Below are positions 26,029 through 36,007 of a stretch of 50,061 nt of DNA, piece after piece. Source of the stretch: Bacillus altitudinis 41KF2b (GTDB taxonomy: Bacteria; Bacillota; Bacilli; Bacillales; Bacillaceae); contig NZ_ASJC01000015.1 of NCBI RefSeq assembly GCF_000691145.1, positions 1-50,061 on the forward strand, in the 5' to 3' direction. The translations under genes and the position numbers were made by a program. The notes under the pieces were generated by a model. It made no database searches and was not told the DNA's origin. It was given only the letters and a program-made list of their open reading frames with translations. Numbering within the stretch: position 1 is the first letter of the stretch; every line of letters begins with the position of its first letter.

Positions 26029-27348
26029 ATGGTCAATCGAAAGGATAGATTAACCGACAAAGATTATAAAATCATATCCGATCACGCTGGAAACGCAGAG
26101 AATTACCAGCAGAACCATACGATAGAAGTAGGTCAGCATACGCTCACTGTCAACGATTTTCTAAAAATAGATCATCAATTATATGGTTTAACGATGCAGC
26201 AGGAACAGTCAGATGAGTTCATTGTCGCGTTTCACTGTCCTCTGCCAAAACAAATGACGGTGACATCGACACAAGATGTTCAAACGGCTACCCAATCATT
26301 GTTAAAAACGGATTATGCCTACCCCATTGAAAGAAAATCCTTAGCCGGGAAACAAGATCATGTCTTTTTTAAAGGGAAGGAATACATCGAGGACGTCTGT
26401 CAGAAGCACCCGAATGCAACCATCTATCTCACTGGACAAGCGCTTGCCGGTGCTGTTTGTGCTTACATTGCGACAGAACAGCCAGCTGTCAAAAAAGCCA
26501 TCACATTCGATAGCCCAAATATATGGAGCAGCCTGGCACCTTCCATTCAGCAAAAAGCAGTAGAAGGAAAATATACCCATGTTCTCACGGAATATATTCA
26601 ACCCAATCATTATGTAGGTTTACTCAATCGCCATGATCATGGAGTTGGACAAGTCAAGTACACCGTACCACCCCGGGAGCAGGGATCGGTCCAAGAATCC
26701 ATAAAATATAAACCAAGAGAAATTGACACCTTTTTAAGATCAGCTTTTGCATCAATGAATATAGAGTGGAACGAATCATTTGATACAAATGCATTTTTAG
26801 CTCTCGTTTCAGGAGAATTCAAAGTAAATGGGTATTCATTCCATTCGAATGGAACCGCTCGTATTTTAGATGAACAGCTTGATCACAATACAAGTTTTAC
26901 AGCGATGCTTTTACAAGAAATCCATTCAGGCCGTGCATATGCACAAAGCGGGCTTGAAATTATCATAAAATCCCATTTACTAAAAAATTCATCATATGAT
27001 CTACAAAGTATTATTGAACATGAAGTACACACTGTATTTGAGAAAATAGATGGAATTGATGATAGTGTAAAAGATGCCGTCCATCATGTAAAACAAGAAC
27101 TGAAAGGACTTGTCGGCTTCGGTCACTATGATTTATTAACCCATAGCGATGTAGAAGCACTGTTAGAGGAAGTAAGGATGGAGCAGCCGCAATCAACCTT
27201 TTATTCTCATGAAAAACAACTGAATGCCTTGTACACCTTGAGAGACTACGAACAAGAACTTTCCACCCTTTCAAGACATATGTACACAATGGGTGATGAC
27301 TATGCCAAGGCAGATAGACGCCTTGCGATGCAAATGGGTATTCGTTAA
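26029..27348 (+). CDS. Unrecognised lipase-fold protein lacking the nucleophile serine
   Basis: 439 residues from ATG 26029 (GAGGGAG 9 bases upstream; an ATG at 26005 has none). Residues 60-175 look like the core of a class 3 lipase: FIVAFHCPL strand, ATIYLTGQALAGAVCAYIA, then KKAITFDSPNIW matching the usual TFGSP. The elbow is GQALAG at 136-141, so Ser is replaced by Ala138 and a following Gly by Ala140; the enzyme is probably dead. The C-terminal 200 residues are helical with His- and Glu-rich stretches and no known motif. No signal peptide. A second small gene follows after 15 bases. Function unknown; possibly a structural or binding protein. Confidence 0.55.
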   Translation: MVNRKDRLTDKDYKIISDHAGNAENYQQNHTIEVGQHTLTVNDFLKIDHQLYGLTMQQEQSDEFIVAFHCPLPKQMTVTSTQDVQTATQSLLKTDYAYPIERKSLAGKQDHVFFKGKEYIEDVCQKHPNATIYLTGQALAGAVCAYIATEQPAVKKAITFDSPNIWSSLAPSIQQKAVEGKYTHVLTEYIQPNHYVGLLNRHDHGVGQVKYTVPPREQGSVQESIKYKPREIDTFLRSAFASMNIEWNESFDTNAFLALVSGEFKVNGYSFHSNGTARILDEQLDHNTSFTAMLLQEIHSGRAYAQSGLEIIIKSHLLKNSSYDLQSIIEHEVHTVFEKIDGIDDSVKDAVHHVKQELKGLVGFGHYDLLTHSDVEALLEEVRMEQPQSTFYSHEKQLNALYTLRDYEQELSTLSRHMYTMGDDYAKADRRLAMQMGIR

Positions 27349-27363
27349 GAAAGGAGTCGCCAT

Positions 27364-27774
27364 ATGATCAATCAAAATAAACCTCCTAGTGACGCCCAGC
27401 GTTTCTTGCAAAATGTGAGTGCCCGCCGCTCCATGTCTGTATTCGAAAGTCAATCTGCACCACAAACACAATCTCAATCACCTGAAGAAATTGCCGCTAT
27501 TCAGGCCATGCGCAGAGAAGGACAACGAAAAGATTTAAAGCGATTGCTGAAAATGCGGCTTCACGACGAATTGGCAAATACCCGCATGCACTTGGAGTAC
27601 CAATTATCCAAAACAGAAGACATGATGAACCAGACAACCATTGTCAAACAGCATGTATCCCAGCATTTAAAGGGACAAGCCATCTCAGAAATAGAGGAAC
27701 GCATGCAGCGTCTCCAGCACATGCCTGTATATGACGATATCAAGGAAGCGATTGATTCCATTCGGATAAAATAA
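27364..27774 (+). CDS. Small helical protein paired with the lipase-fold gene
   Basis: 136 residues from ATG 27364 (AAGGAG before it). An N-terminal Ser/Gln/Pro-rich linker (about 1-45) is followed by long, charged helices (EEIAAIQAMRREGQRKDLKR, LSKTEDMMNQTTIVKQHVSQ), probably a coiled coil. No membrane helix, signal peptide or cysteine. It is the second gene of a two-gene operon, so the products may interact. I recognise no family. A bidirectional terminator follows. Confidence 0.6.
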   Translation: MINQNKPPSDAQRFLQNVSARRSMSVFESQSAPQTQSQSPEEIAAIQAMRREGQRKDLKRLLKMRLHDELANTRMHLEYQLSKTEDMMNQTTIVKQHVSQHLKGQAISEIEERMQRLQHMPVYDDIKEAIDSIRIK

Positions 27775-27806
27775 GCACTTCTCTTTGAAAGAGAGGTGTT
27801 TATTTT
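27773..27806. terminator. Bidirectional terminator between the gene pair and yyaD
   Basis: AAGCACTTCTCTTT pairs with AAAGAGAGGTGTTT with G-U pairs and one mismatch around a two-base tip, then TATTTTATTTT on the plus strand; the minus side is less clear. Confidence 0.6.
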
Positions 27807-28858
27807 ATTTTATCAGTATAATTTTTAGAACGGAAAAATATCTTTTTACTTAAAATCGGATACAGCATTAAACAGACAAGCAAATAAAGATTGAGCAAGC
27901 TGTAAATCGGATACAAGAAAGCAATTAAATCAGCAAATCCAAGAGAGGTTAAAGGTGCCATCAAAAGAAGCATGATGAATACAATGAACCAGCGGGGCAT
28001 TCGTACAAAAGAGAGCATGCGGCTGGATAAACCAAATAATCCCGCAGCAGTTGTTGTATAAATCGCTAAACAAAGAACAATGGTCATAAACACAAACAAT
28101 GATGTTGGTGCCCCCTCTAATACTGTAAACAAAGGAATCCCTTCTGCTGAAAGACTCCCAGAAATATCAACTAGTATTTCGTTATACACATAAGAAATGA
28201 CACCAAAAATCAAACCGCTTAATATACTTGCAACCTTGGCCTCTCCAAGCCCCTTCATTTCTTTCCCCACTGAAGATAGCACCGCCACAACAGATAATAT
28301 ATTCAAAGAAGCAAAGACGATACTGGCAGGCCAATTGTATTGCTGGCCAAAATCAATTCTCCACATATGATCATGATTCATATAATAAAAAACAAACGCA
28401 TAGATGAGCCCCGCCACCAAAATTGGTATAATGAAGGCATTCACAGATAAGAGCCCTTTCACATCCCAGAAAAAAATCATAAATGAGAATAAACAAAATG
28501 CACCGATTCCAACCCAAAATGGCACATGATACATCTCAAGTGTCACCCCGCCACCGGCAATCATGACTGTTGTTGTCGTGAATAGATAAAGAACAATTAA
28601 AATATCATACACCTTGGCCAGCCAAGGACCTACAAGACGCTCTAACACCGGCACAAAATGATCAGCACGCACCTCATAACTGATTTTTAACACCACATAG
28701 GTCGACAGCATAAACATGAGCGTAAACAGTAGAATGGCTAGTCCGCTATCAAGGCCAAAAAACTGCCAAATTTCTTGACCAGAGGCATATCCCGCTCCTA
28801 TCAAGCTTCCTAAAATTAAAAGCGTCCACCTTGAACCAGCCTTCCACACAATCATCAC
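27800..28858 (-). CDS. yyaD: YyaD/YkvI-family membrane protein
   Basis: 352 residues with about ten hydrophobic segments covering nearly the whole chain. It opens with GSLIGAGYASGQEIWQFFG, a transporter-like unwound helix motif (LeuT-fold-like, shared with YkvI). B. subtilis YyaD is a 338-residue protein expressed in sporulation. Substrate unknown. It is divergent from yyaC, so the short space between holds both promoters. Confidence 0.85.
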   Translation of the reverse strand: MMIVWKAGSRWTLLILGSLIGAGYASGQEIWQFFGLDSGLAILLFTLMFMLSTYVVLKISYEVRADHFVPVLERLVGPWLAKVYDILIVLYLFTTTTVMIAGGGVTLEMYHVPFWVGIGAFCLFSFMIFFWDVKGLLSVNAFIIPILVAGLIYAFVFYYMNHDHMWRIDFGQQYNWPASIVFASLNILSVVAVLSSVGKEMKGLGEAKVASILSGLIFGVISYVYNEILVDISGSLSAEGIPLFTVLEGAPTSLFVFMTIVLCLAIYTTTAAGLFGLSSRMLSFVRMPRWFIVFIMLLLMAPLTSLGFADLIAFLYPIYSLLNLYLLVCLMLYPILSKKIFFRSKNYTDKIK

Positions 28859-28927
28859 CTCATAGGTATAGAATTAAGCTTGTTTCCGTATACTGTTACT
28901 AACTACTATGACAAGGAAGTGAGACCT

Positions 28928-29554
28928 ATGAATAGCAAGAACGGTCTTTTTTTAAGAAATAGGGTGAAAGAATACGTGTCCCATACGGATACAAATGCCA
29001 TTCAGCAGCTTAAAAGTATTTTATTCTCGCATCTTCAGAAAGCAGGAAAAAGACCCGTTGCCATCGTCTGCATAGGAACAGACCGCTCAACCGGTGACTC
29101 TCTAGGTCCACTTGTAGGAACAAAGCTTTCAAGTCTTGATTTAAAAAAGCTGCATGTATACGGCACTCTCTCTGACCCAGTGCATGCGGTCAATTTAAAG
29201 GAAAAGCTCGCTGAAATTGAACAAGCTCATAAACACCCATTTATCGTAGCCGTTGATGCCTGTTTAGGGAGAGTGAAAAGTGTAGGATCGTTTCAAATTG
29301 GAGAAGGACCGTTAAAGCCCGGTGCAGGTGTGCAAAAAGAGCTGCCAGAAGTAGGCAATATTCATATTAATGGAATCGTCAACGTGAGCGGTTTTATGGA
29401 ATACTTCGTTCTCCAAAACACACGTCTTCATCTTGTAATGTCTATGGCCAATACACTGTCTGAAAGTCTATCCCACATTGATCAAATGGATTGGACGAGA
29501 GAAAAAAGCCGTTCTCTCTTCACCCCTATTCAAAATATCACGGGAAGAATATAA
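28928..29554 (+). CDS. yyaC: YyaC, GPR-related spore protease family protein
   Basis: 208 residues from ATG 28928 (AAGGAAGTGAG upstream; an earlier ATG at 28880 has no site). VAIVCIGTDRSTGDSLGPLVG and FIVAVDACLGRV are the signatures of the DUF1256/YyaC family, structurally related to the germination protease GPR. It keeps the GxGTDRxxxD site region, but target proteins are not established. In B. subtilis it is made in the sporulating cell and lies next to yyaD and parB, as here. Confidence 0.88.
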   Translation: MNSKNGLFLRNRVKEYVSHTDTNAIQQLKSILFSHLQKAGKRPVAIVCIGTDRSTGDSLGPLVGTKLSSLDLKKLHVYGTLSDPVHAVNLKEKLAEIEQAHKHPFIVAVDACLGRVKSVGSFQIGEGPLKPGAGVQKELPEVGNIHINGIVNVSGFMEYFVLQNTRLHLVMSMANTLSESLSHIDQMDWTREKSRSLFTPIQNITGRI

Positions 29555-29579
29555 AAAAGACCACCTCATATCAAGATGG

Positions 29580-30434
29580 TCATTCCGATGATTCTCTCGT
29601 AGAAAGCAATTCAAGGATTCTTTCTAAATCTTCATTTGAGAGAAATTCAATCTCAATTTTCCCTTTTTTCTTCTGTTTCTTGATCGTCACTGAAGTACCA
29701 AAGTAATTTTGTAAGAAAGATTCTCTTTCTTTCAACACGCGATCCTTTGGTGCTTCTTTTTTCTTTGTTTCACGTGGAACATTTTCATTTAATTGCTGAA
29801 CAAGTTTCTCAACCTGACGGACATTTAATCCTTCGTCCACGACCTTCTTTACCAATGGCGCCAGCTTCTTTTTGTTTTTCAAACTAAGCAGCGTGCGTCC
29901 ATGTCCCATGGATAATGTTCCATCCGCAATCAGCTTCTGTACTTCATCCGGTAATGTTAATAAACGAAGGTGGTTCGCAATATGCGGTCTGCTTTTGCCT
30001 AATCGCTTAGCTAATTCCTCCTGAGTCACACTTAAGTGATCTAGTAAGGAGGCATAGGCTTCCGCTTCCTCTAATGGAGATAAATCCTCGCGCTGTAAGT
30101 TTTCTAAAAGAGCGATCTCCCTCATCAGTGTTTCTGAAAATTCCCTGACGATCGCAGGAATCGTTGTCAAACCAGCTTGTTGTGCTGCACGGAAACGGCG
30201 TTCTCCTGCAACAATGTCATATCCTTTAATCGATTTACGAACAATAATCGGCTGTAAAACACCATGCTGCTGAATTGATTCTTTGAGATCAGACAATGCA
30301 TCATCATCAAACGTTTTCCTTGGCTGATAAGGGTTCGGGCGCAAATCCTTCAACTTAATTTCTTCGACAGTTTCTTCATTGGAATCCACATTGTTAAATA
30401 GTGCATTAATACCCTTTCCAAGACCTTTAGCCAT
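29580..30434 (-). CDS. parB: ParB (Spo0J) chromosome partition protein, with internal parS
   Basis: 284 residues (282 in B. subtilis Spo0J). Starts at ATG 30434, 9 bases after AAGGAAG; another ATG six bases upstream is too close. Domains: ParA-contacting N-terminus [13 protein letters not shown], a CTPase/ParB box ([38 protein letters not shown]), helix-turn-helix ([20 protein letters not shown]) and C-terminal dimerisation with a Lys-rich patch. It loads at parS as a CTP-gated clamp and recruits SMC. The gene contains a perfect parS at 29766-29781. It overlaps parA by eight bases. Confidence 0.97.
   Translation of the reverse strand: MAKGLGKGINALFNNVDSNEETVEEIKLKDLRPNPYQPRKTFDDDALSDLKESIQQHGVLQPIIVRKSIKGYDIVAGERRFRAAQQAGLTTIPAIVREFSETLMREIALLENLQREDLSPLEEAEAYASLLDHLSVTQEELAKRLGKSRPHIANHLRLLTLPDEVQKLIADGTLSMGHGRTLLSLKNKKKLAPLVKKVVDEGLNVRQVEKLVQQLNENVPRETKKKEAPKDRVLKERESFLQNYFGTSVTIKKQKKKGKIEIEFLSNEDLERILELLSTRESSE
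29766..29781. other. parS centromere site inside parB
   Basis: TGTTTCACGTGGAACA is the exact reverse complement of the B. subtilis parS 16-mer. It encodes the residues NVPRETK of ParB, the same place as in B. subtilis. Confidence 0.95.
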
Positions 30435-31188
30435 TCGCATCCACTTCCTTTGCTAAGTCTAAATAGACATCTGCACCTCTTGAACGTGGATCATACAAGA
30501 TAATAGGTTTCCCATGACTAGGCGCTTCACTTAGTCTCACATTTCTCGGAATCACGGTCTGATAGACTTTATCTCTAAAGTATTTTTTTACTTCTTCGAT
30601 GACTTGGATTCCAAGATTTGTTCTTGCATCAAGCATTGTCAGTAAGACACCTTCAATGGCAAGGTCGGTATTTAGATGTTTCTGCACAAGACGAACCGTA
30701 TTCAACAATTGACTCAATCCTTCAAGCGCATAATATTCACACTGAACCGGTATTAAAACAGAATCGGATGCAGTTAACGCATTAATCGTCAGTAACCCAA
30801 GTGATGGCGGGCAGTCAATAATCATATAATCATAATTTTGCTTCACAGATTCAAGTGCTCTTTTCAGCCTCACTTCACGTGAGATCGTAGGCACAAGCTC
30901 AATTTCCGCCCCTGCAAGCTGTATCGTCGCAGGAATGACATCAAGATTTTCGACCTCTGTCGTCTTAATCACATCAAGTACATCTGCATCGTCTACTAAA
31001 ATATCGTACACGCACTTCTCTACATCGGCCTTCTCAATCCCAATACCACTCGTGGCATTTCCCTGCGGATCAATATCAACTAACAACACTCGTTTTCCTA
31101 TGTATGCTAAACACGCACCCAAATTAACAGAAGTTGTCGTCTTCCCAACGCCGCCCTTCTGGTTGGTAATCGCTATGATTTTCCCCAC
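30427..31188 (-). CDS. parA: ParA (Soj) partition ATPase
   Basis: 253 residues from GTG 31188, giving the family start [20 protein letters not shown] with the deviant Walker A KGGVGKTT (11-18); an in-frame ATG 13 codons upstream is not supported. [11 protein letters not shown] and [10 protein letters not shown] are the switch and Walker B regions. Soj dimerises on ATP, binds DNA, and ParB stimulates its hydrolysis; the monomer inhibits DnaA. Translationally coupled to parB. Confidence 0.97.
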   Translation of the reverse strand: MGKIIAITNQKGGVGKTTTSVNLGACLAYIGKRVLLVDIDPQGNATSGIGIEKADVEKCVYDILVDDADVLDVIKTTEVENLDVIPATIQLAGAEIELVPTISREVRLKRALESVKQNYDYMIIDCPPSLGLLTINALTASDSVLIPVQCEYYALEGLSQLLNTVRLVQKHLNTDLAIEGVLLTMLDARTNLGIQVIEEVKKYFRDKVYQTVIPRNVRLSEAPSHGKPIILYDPRSRGADVYLDLAKEVDANG

Positions 31189-31385
31189 GATGTCACCCAC
31201 TTTCAACTTAACAAGTTTCTCATTCATTCATACTTCCTATTCTATCAAAAAAAGTATGAAACGTTTGCTTTTTTTGTTTCTCCATTATAAATTCGTGAAT
31301 GAATCTGTGTTTCCGTACATGGATAGATGCATAAAAACGCGCTTAGAAGATATATTAATATATCTTTTTGAAGAAAATAACGAGA

Positions 31386-31418
31386 CAAAAAACCCCCACT
31401 TTTCATGAAAAGTGAGGG
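31386..31418 (-). terminator. Terminator of the secreted cysteine-hydrolase gene
   Basis: On the minus strand CCCTCACTTTTC pairs with GAAAAGTGGGGG with one mismatch, followed by T6, right after the stop at 31427. Confidence 0.8.
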
Positions 31419-31426
31419 AGATACAA

Positions 31427-32260
31427 TCAAAAGTTTAACCCGCCAATTTTACGGCCTTCGCTCACAATGACTTTAGGTGTCACTGTTTTATAGTTCTTCT
31501 TTTTCAAAAACCCATAGGGTGCTTTAATGGTAAATGTGGCATGTCCAACAGCGTCCCCGGTTTTCGCGTAAGCCTGCCATACAATCTTTGAACAATAAGT
31601 AGGGTCCAAGGATTGAATAGACATAGTGATCGAATATCGAGCCTTCGGATGGTCTTTCACGTAATCGTGCGCCCAATCCCCAGCTAAATCTGCCTTTTCC
31701 TGATGATTAATCCGAATCACCTTTGTATTGGCACTATAGCGAAACCAGCTTTGAATGGAATCAATATTTGGATGCTGCCGGAACCCAGGAATGGATGCAT
31801 AGCTTTTCTCATTAATGACGATGCCTGCATGACCAATTAAACCATTCAAAGCACCAGTGCTCGTCACCAATATATCCCCTTTTTGAGGCATAATATCGGT
31901 TCCAGGATACGGTTTACCAAAAAGATGGCGAATGGTATTCGGCCTTTCATCTGTTACCATTTCATCCTGTTTGTTTTGCCGTAAGCCATAGTTCTCCAAA
32001 TCATCATCAGCTGTGATGACATCGATCGCATCGTCCTGAGACGCTTGCTCTTGATTTAATTGTTGAACCGTTACATCTGTCGAAACCACACCTTGTTTCT
32101 TCAGAGCACTGAGTTCTTCTTTTGTAATCGTTTCTTCCGCTGAATGAGTATCATGATTCGTTGACGTGCTCACAGCAAACACAGTCGTTTCATTTGAAAA
32201 AAGAGAAAAAGAGATTAGTAAATAACAGATAATAGCAAAAATAGTCTTTTTCATTTTCAT
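31427..32260 (-). CDS. Secreted YycO/YiiX-like NlpC/P60-superfamily cysteine hydrolase
   Basis: 277 residues. A signal peptide (1-30) with cleavage near VFA is followed by an acidic linker, then a permuted papain-like domain (about 105-265). GALNGLIGHAGIV provides the His and YCSKIVWQAY the catalytic Cys with the usual CS-LVW-AY context, the order seen in YiiX/YycO proteins. Likely an extracellular peptidase or amidase acting on wall or lipid amide bonds; substrate unknown. It has its own terminator and GGGAGGTGAC ribosome site. It is inserted between noc and parA, where B. subtilis has the unrelated yyaB. Nothing points to a role in segregation. Confidence 0.78.
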   Translation of the reverse strand: MKMKKTIFAIICYLLISFSLFSNETTVFAVSTSTNHDTHSAEETITKEELSALKKQGVVSTDVTVQQLNQEQASQDDAIDVITADDDLENYGLRQNKQDEMVTDERPNTIRHLFGKPYPGTDIMPQKGDILVTSTGALNGLIGHAGIVINEKSYASIPGFRQHPNIDSIQSWFRYSANTKVIRINHQEKADLAGDWAHDYVKDHPKARYSITMSIQSLDPTYCSKIVWQAYAKTGDAVGHATFTIKAPYGFLKKKNYKTVTPKVIVSEGRKIGGLNF

Positions 32261-32351
32261 TGGTTATATGTCACCTCCCTTCTACTATGAAAATCATATT
32301 TTACCAATTAATTAATAATAAGTAAATATCATGAATTTAAGGGAAGGAAAG

Positions 32352-32388
32352 ACAAAAAAAGCTGACGAGTAATGCTCATCAGCTTTTT
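32352..32388 (-). terminator. Terminator of noc
   Basis: On the minus strand AAAAAGCTGATGAG pairs with CTCGTCAGCTTTTTT with one G-U pair. Confidence 0.85.
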
Positions 32389-32389
32389 T

Positions 32390-33265
32390 CTATTTAGGAA
32401 TGCGAATGGTTAATTGGATATATTCCTCAAATTCTTCTTCCTCGGTATTTATTTTAAGTCCGCTATCTTCTACCATATGGAGAGACTGACGAATGGTATT
32501 CATCGCAATTCGCGTATCTCGGCTAAACGCCTTACGTTTCGGCTTCGGTTTGCGATCTGTTTTTTGTTCAAGCATCTTCACTACACGCTCTTCAGTCTGT
32601 TTCACATTTAGCTGCTTTTCAATGATTTCCTGCAACAGCGTGATTTGTAATTCTGGAAGCTTTAGAGGTACAAGTGAACGGGCATGCCTCTCAGAGATTT
32701 TTTTCTCCAAAATGGCTTGCTGTACCTCTTCAGGCAACTTTAAAAGTCTTAGTTTGTTTGCAACAGTCGATTGTCCCTTACCTAAACGCTGAGCAAGCGC
32801 TTCTTGCGTTAAATCATGAAGCTCTAAAAGACGTGCATAAGCATGAGCCTCTTCAATTGCAGACAGCTCTTCTCTTTGCAAATTTTCAATCAATGCCACA
32901 GATGCCGTTTCCGTATCAGTAAAATCTTTTATAATAGCGGGGATTTTCTCCCATTGAAGAGTTTGTACCGCTCTCCAACGTCTTTCGCCGGCGATCAGTT
33001 CATATTTTCCTTCTTCTTCTGTTGGTCTAACAACAATCGGTTGAATAATGCCATGGGTATGAATGGTTGTGGCCAGCTCTTGTATCTTTTCTTCTGAAAA
33101 AATGGTGCGTGGCTGAAAACGGTTAGGCATAATTGTGTCGACCGGGAGCTCCTGTATCTCTTCCTTTAATGTATCATGCTCAGCAATCTCTGCCTCTATT
33201 TCGGTATCACGCTCAGGTTGTTCTTTGTCACCAAGCCCGAAGAAGCGTGAGAGTGAATGCTTCAT
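32390..33265 (-). CDS. noc: Noc nucleoid occlusion protein
   Basis: 291 residues (283 in B. subtilis). It is a ParB paralogue with its own N-terminal amphipathic membrane helix ([15 protein letters not shown]), then [31 protein letters not shown] and the helix-turn-helix [26 protein letters not shown] in place of ParB's SRPHIAN is the change that switches specificity from parS to NBS. It prevents FtsZ assembly over the nucleoid. It sits after rsmG as in B. subtilis. Confidence 0.95.
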   Translation of the reverse strand: MKHSLSRFFGLGDKEQPERDTEIEAEIAEHDTLKEEIQELPVDTIMPNRFQPRTIFSEEKIQELATTIHTHGIIQPIVVRPTEEEGKYELIAGERRWRAVQTLQWEKIPAIIKDFTDTETASVALIENLQREELSAIEEAHAYARLLELHDLTQEALAQRLGKGQSTVANKLRLLKLPEEVQQAILEKKISERHARSLVPLKLPELQITLLQEIIEKQLNVKQTEERVVKMLEQKTDRKPKPKRKAFSRDTRIAMNTIRQSLHMVEDSGLKINTEEEEFEEYIQLTIRIPK

Positions 33266-33370
33266 GAACCTACACCACCTTTAAAAACTACCTTTTTATA
33301 ATTCTATTTTCTCATGTTTTTTCCTTCTGTAAAATCATAAATATTGAAGAAAAACCGACCTTTTACATGA

Positions 33371-34090
33371 TCAACCTTCTATTGGTGATTTATTAGGTGT
33401 TCCTGGTTTTCTAGGATATTTTTTTGGTGTTTGTTTTTTCTTTTCAATGACAATGATGTTCCGTTCGCTTTCTTCTAAAGGAAGAACAAAGGAATGCTTT
33501 TCAACAACCTCTCCTCCGAGGACAGTGAAAGCTTTTTTTCCTGCTTGCATCTCTTCATCTGCAGCAGATGCTTTTAATGCAACAAACAATCCTTCCTTTT
33601 TCACAAGAGGCAGGCATAGTTCGCTCAAGACAGATAAGCGCGCAACTGCTCTAGCGGTGACAAGGTCATAGCTTTCACGTTGATCTTTACGTTGTCCAAA
33701 GGTCTCCGCACGATCATGATAAAAAGTAGTATCTTGTAAGTTTAACCCTTTTGCTAACTCATTGAGAAACGTAATGCGTTTCTGGAGAGAATCAACAATG
33801 GTCACATGTAGATGAGGGAAACAAATTTTAAGAGGAATGCTTGGAAAACCAGCACCAGCTCCAATATCACAAATTGTTGTCACATTGTGAAAATCAATAA
33901 AAAATGCTGCTGATATCGAGTCATAAAAATGCTTTAAATATACTTCTTCCTTTTCTGTAATGGACGTTAAATTCATCTTCTCGTTCCATTCTACAAGCAT
34001 ATGGAAGTAAGTTTCAAATTGTTCAAGCTGCACTGGAGAAAGAGTGATCCCTTTCTCCTCTAGTGCTGCTGTAAATTGTTCAATGTTCAT
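33371..34090 (-). CDS. rsmG: RsmG (GidB) 16S rRNA m7G527 methyltransferase
   Basis: 239 residues, normal length. SAM-binding motif [16 protein letters not shown], then [14 protein letters not shown] and the [11 protein letters not shown] active-site segment. The C-terminus is basic ([14 protein letters not shown]). It methylates G527 of 16S rRNA; loss gives low-level streptomycin resistance. Follows mnmG after 13 bases with AAGGATG as ribosome site. Confidence 0.95.
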   Translation of the reverse strand: MNIEQFTAALEEKGITLSPVQLEQFETYFHMLVEWNEKMNLTSITEKEEVYLKHFYDSISAAFFIDFHNVTTICDIGAGAGFPSIPLKICFPHLHVTIVDSLQKRITFLNELAKGLNLQDTTFYHDRAETFGQRKDQRESYDLVTARAVARLSVLSELCLPLVKKEGLFVALKASAADEEMQAGKKAFTVLGGEVVEKHSFVLPLEESERNIIVIEKKKQTPKKYPRKPGTPNKSPIEG

Positions 34091-34103
34091 GCCGACATCC
34101 TTT

Positions 34104-35990
34104 CTACTCTGCTATCTTCGCAATACGTCCCTGCTCCAAATACACTAAAAGGATAGAAATATCAGCAGGGTTAACGCCTGAAATACGAGAAGCCTGTGCA
34201 ACAGAAAGCGGTCGGACTTCTTTTAGCTTTTGCTTCGCTTCAGTTGCAATCCCTTTGATGGCATCATAATCGATTCGATCCGGAATCTTTTTGTTTTCCA
34301 TCTTTTTCAGCTTTTCAACTTGTTGGAGCGACTTTTCGATATAACCTTCATATTTAATTTGAATCTCTACCTGTTCACACACATCAGCAGGAAGCGATGT
34401 GTCAGCAGGAGCTAGTTTCACAACAGATTCATAGTTCATCTCTGGGCGCTTCATCAGATCACTAGCGCGAATACCGTCCTTCAATTCACTTCCACCAAGT
34501 GAACGAATATATTCCTGTGTCTCTACTGTAGGTTTAATAATGACAGAATATAAACGTTTTTTCTCTGCTTCAATGGCCTCTTTTTTCTGTGTGAATGCTT
34601 GGAATCTCTCTTCAGAAATTAAACCAATGTTATATCCAAGTTCCGTTAATCTTAAATCAGCATTGTCATGACGCAGAAGTAAGCGGTACTCTGCACGAGA
34701 AGTTAAAAGACGGTAAGGTTCATTTGTACCCTTCGTGACAAGATCATCAATGAGAACACCGATATATGCATCAGATCGGCTTAAAATGACTTCTTCTTTA
34801 CCCAATGCTTTTCTTCCTGCATTGATACCTGCCATAATTCCTTGACCTGCAGCTTCCTCATAACCAGAGGTACCATTAATTTGGCCAGCTGTATATAATC
34901 CAGAAATTTTCTTCGTCTCAAGTGTCGGCCACAATTGTGTAGGCACAATCGCATCATACTCAATGGCATAACCCGCTCGCATCATTTGTACATTTTCAAG
35001 TCCTGGAATGGTTGACAGCATTCGTTGCTGTACATCCTCTGGCAGACTTGTAGATAAACCTTGAACATACACTTCTTGCGTATTACGGCCTTCTGGCTCT
35101 AAGAAAATTTGATGTCTCGGTTTATCATTAAAACGAACCACCTTATCCTCAATAGACGGGCAGTATCTAGGACCTGTTCCTTTAATCATACCTGAATACA
35201 TAGGAGAACGGTGAAGATTCTCATCAATAATTTGATGAGTCTCTAAACTCGTGTATGTTAACCAGCATGGTAATTGATCTGTAATATATTCCACAGTTTC
35301 ATAAGAAAACGCACGTGGTACATCGTCACCTGGTTGAATTTCCGTCTTACTATAATCAATCGAGTGGCTGTTTACTCGAGGTGGTGTCCCAGTTTTAAAG
35401 CGAACCAAATCGAATCCTAATTCTGCTAGATGATCCGATAATTTAATGGAAGGCTGCTGATTATTAGGACCGCTTGAATAAGAAAGATCCCCTAAAATAA
35501 TGCGGCCTTTTAAGAAAGTACCAGTCGTTAGAACAACAGACTTCGCGCGATAATTTGCACCTGTTTGAGTCACAACACCTTTACATTCATCATCTTCTAC
35601 AATTAAATGGTCTACCATCCCTTGCAGCATTGTTAGGTTTGGTTCATTTTCCATTGTTTTTTTCATTTCGTGCTGATATTGAAACTTATCTGCTTGCGCT
35701 CTTAACGCACGGACAGCAGGTCCTTTCCCAGTATTCAGCATACGCATTTGAATATGTGTCTTATCTATATTTCGTGCCATTTCTCCGCCTAGCGCATCAA
35801 TTTCTCTGACGACAATCCCTTTAGCGGGACCTCCTACGGACGGATTACATGGCATAAAAGCAACCATATCGAGATTGATGGTCAATACAAGTGTTTTGGC
35901 GCCCTGTCTTGCAGAAGCAAGAGCAGCCTCAACACCAGCATGACCGGCACCGACGACGATTACATCATATTGGCCAGCTTCATAACCCAT
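34104..35990 (-). CDS. mnmG: MnmG (GidA) tRNA wobble-uridine modification enzyme
   Basis: 628 residues, full length. The FAD-binding N-terminus [20 protein letters not shown] is followed by [12 protein letters not shown], a second nucleotide region [12 protein letters not shown], the GidA signatures [15 protein letters not shown] and [17 protein letters not shown], and a helical C-terminus binding MnmE. With MnmE it makes the cmnm5 modification at U34 of several tRNAs. GGAGG lies 10 bases before the ATG. Confidence 0.97.
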   Translation of the reverse strand: MGYEAGQYDVIVVGAGHAGVEAALASARQGAKTLVLTINLDMVAFMPCNPSVGGPAKGIVVREIDALGGEMARNIDKTHIQMRMLNTGKGPAVRALRAQADKFQYQHEMKKTMENEPNLTMLQGMVDHLIVEDDECKGVVTQTGANYRAKSVVLTTGTFLKGRIILGDLSYSSGPNNQQPSIKLSDHLAELGFDLVRFKTGTPPRVNSHSIDYSKTEIQPGDDVPRAFSYETVEYITDQLPCWLTYTSLETHQIIDENLHRSPMYSGMIKGTGPRYCPSIEDKVVRFNDKPRHQIFLEPEGRNTQEVYVQGLSTSLPEDVQQRMLSTIPGLENVQMMRAGYAIEYDAIVPTQLWPTLETKKISGLYTAGQINGTSGYEEAAGQGIMAGINAGRKALGKEEVILSRSDAYIGVLIDDLVTKGTNEPYRLLTSRAEYRLLLRHDNADLRLTELGYNIGLISEERFQAFTQKKEAIEAEKKRLYSVIIKPTVETQEYIRSLGGSELKDGIRASDLMKRPEMNYESVVKLAPADTSLPADVCEQVEIQIKYEGYIEKSLQQVEKLKKMENKKIPDRIDYDAIKGIATEAKQKLKEVRPLSVAQASRISGVNPADISILLVYLEQGRIAKIAE

Positions 35991-36007
35991 TTCTTTTGTT
36001 CCTCCCT

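Noticed and set aside
30871..30886. CACGTG core in parA resembling parS
   Set aside because: Flanking bases differ from the parS consensus at about four positions; only the core matches.
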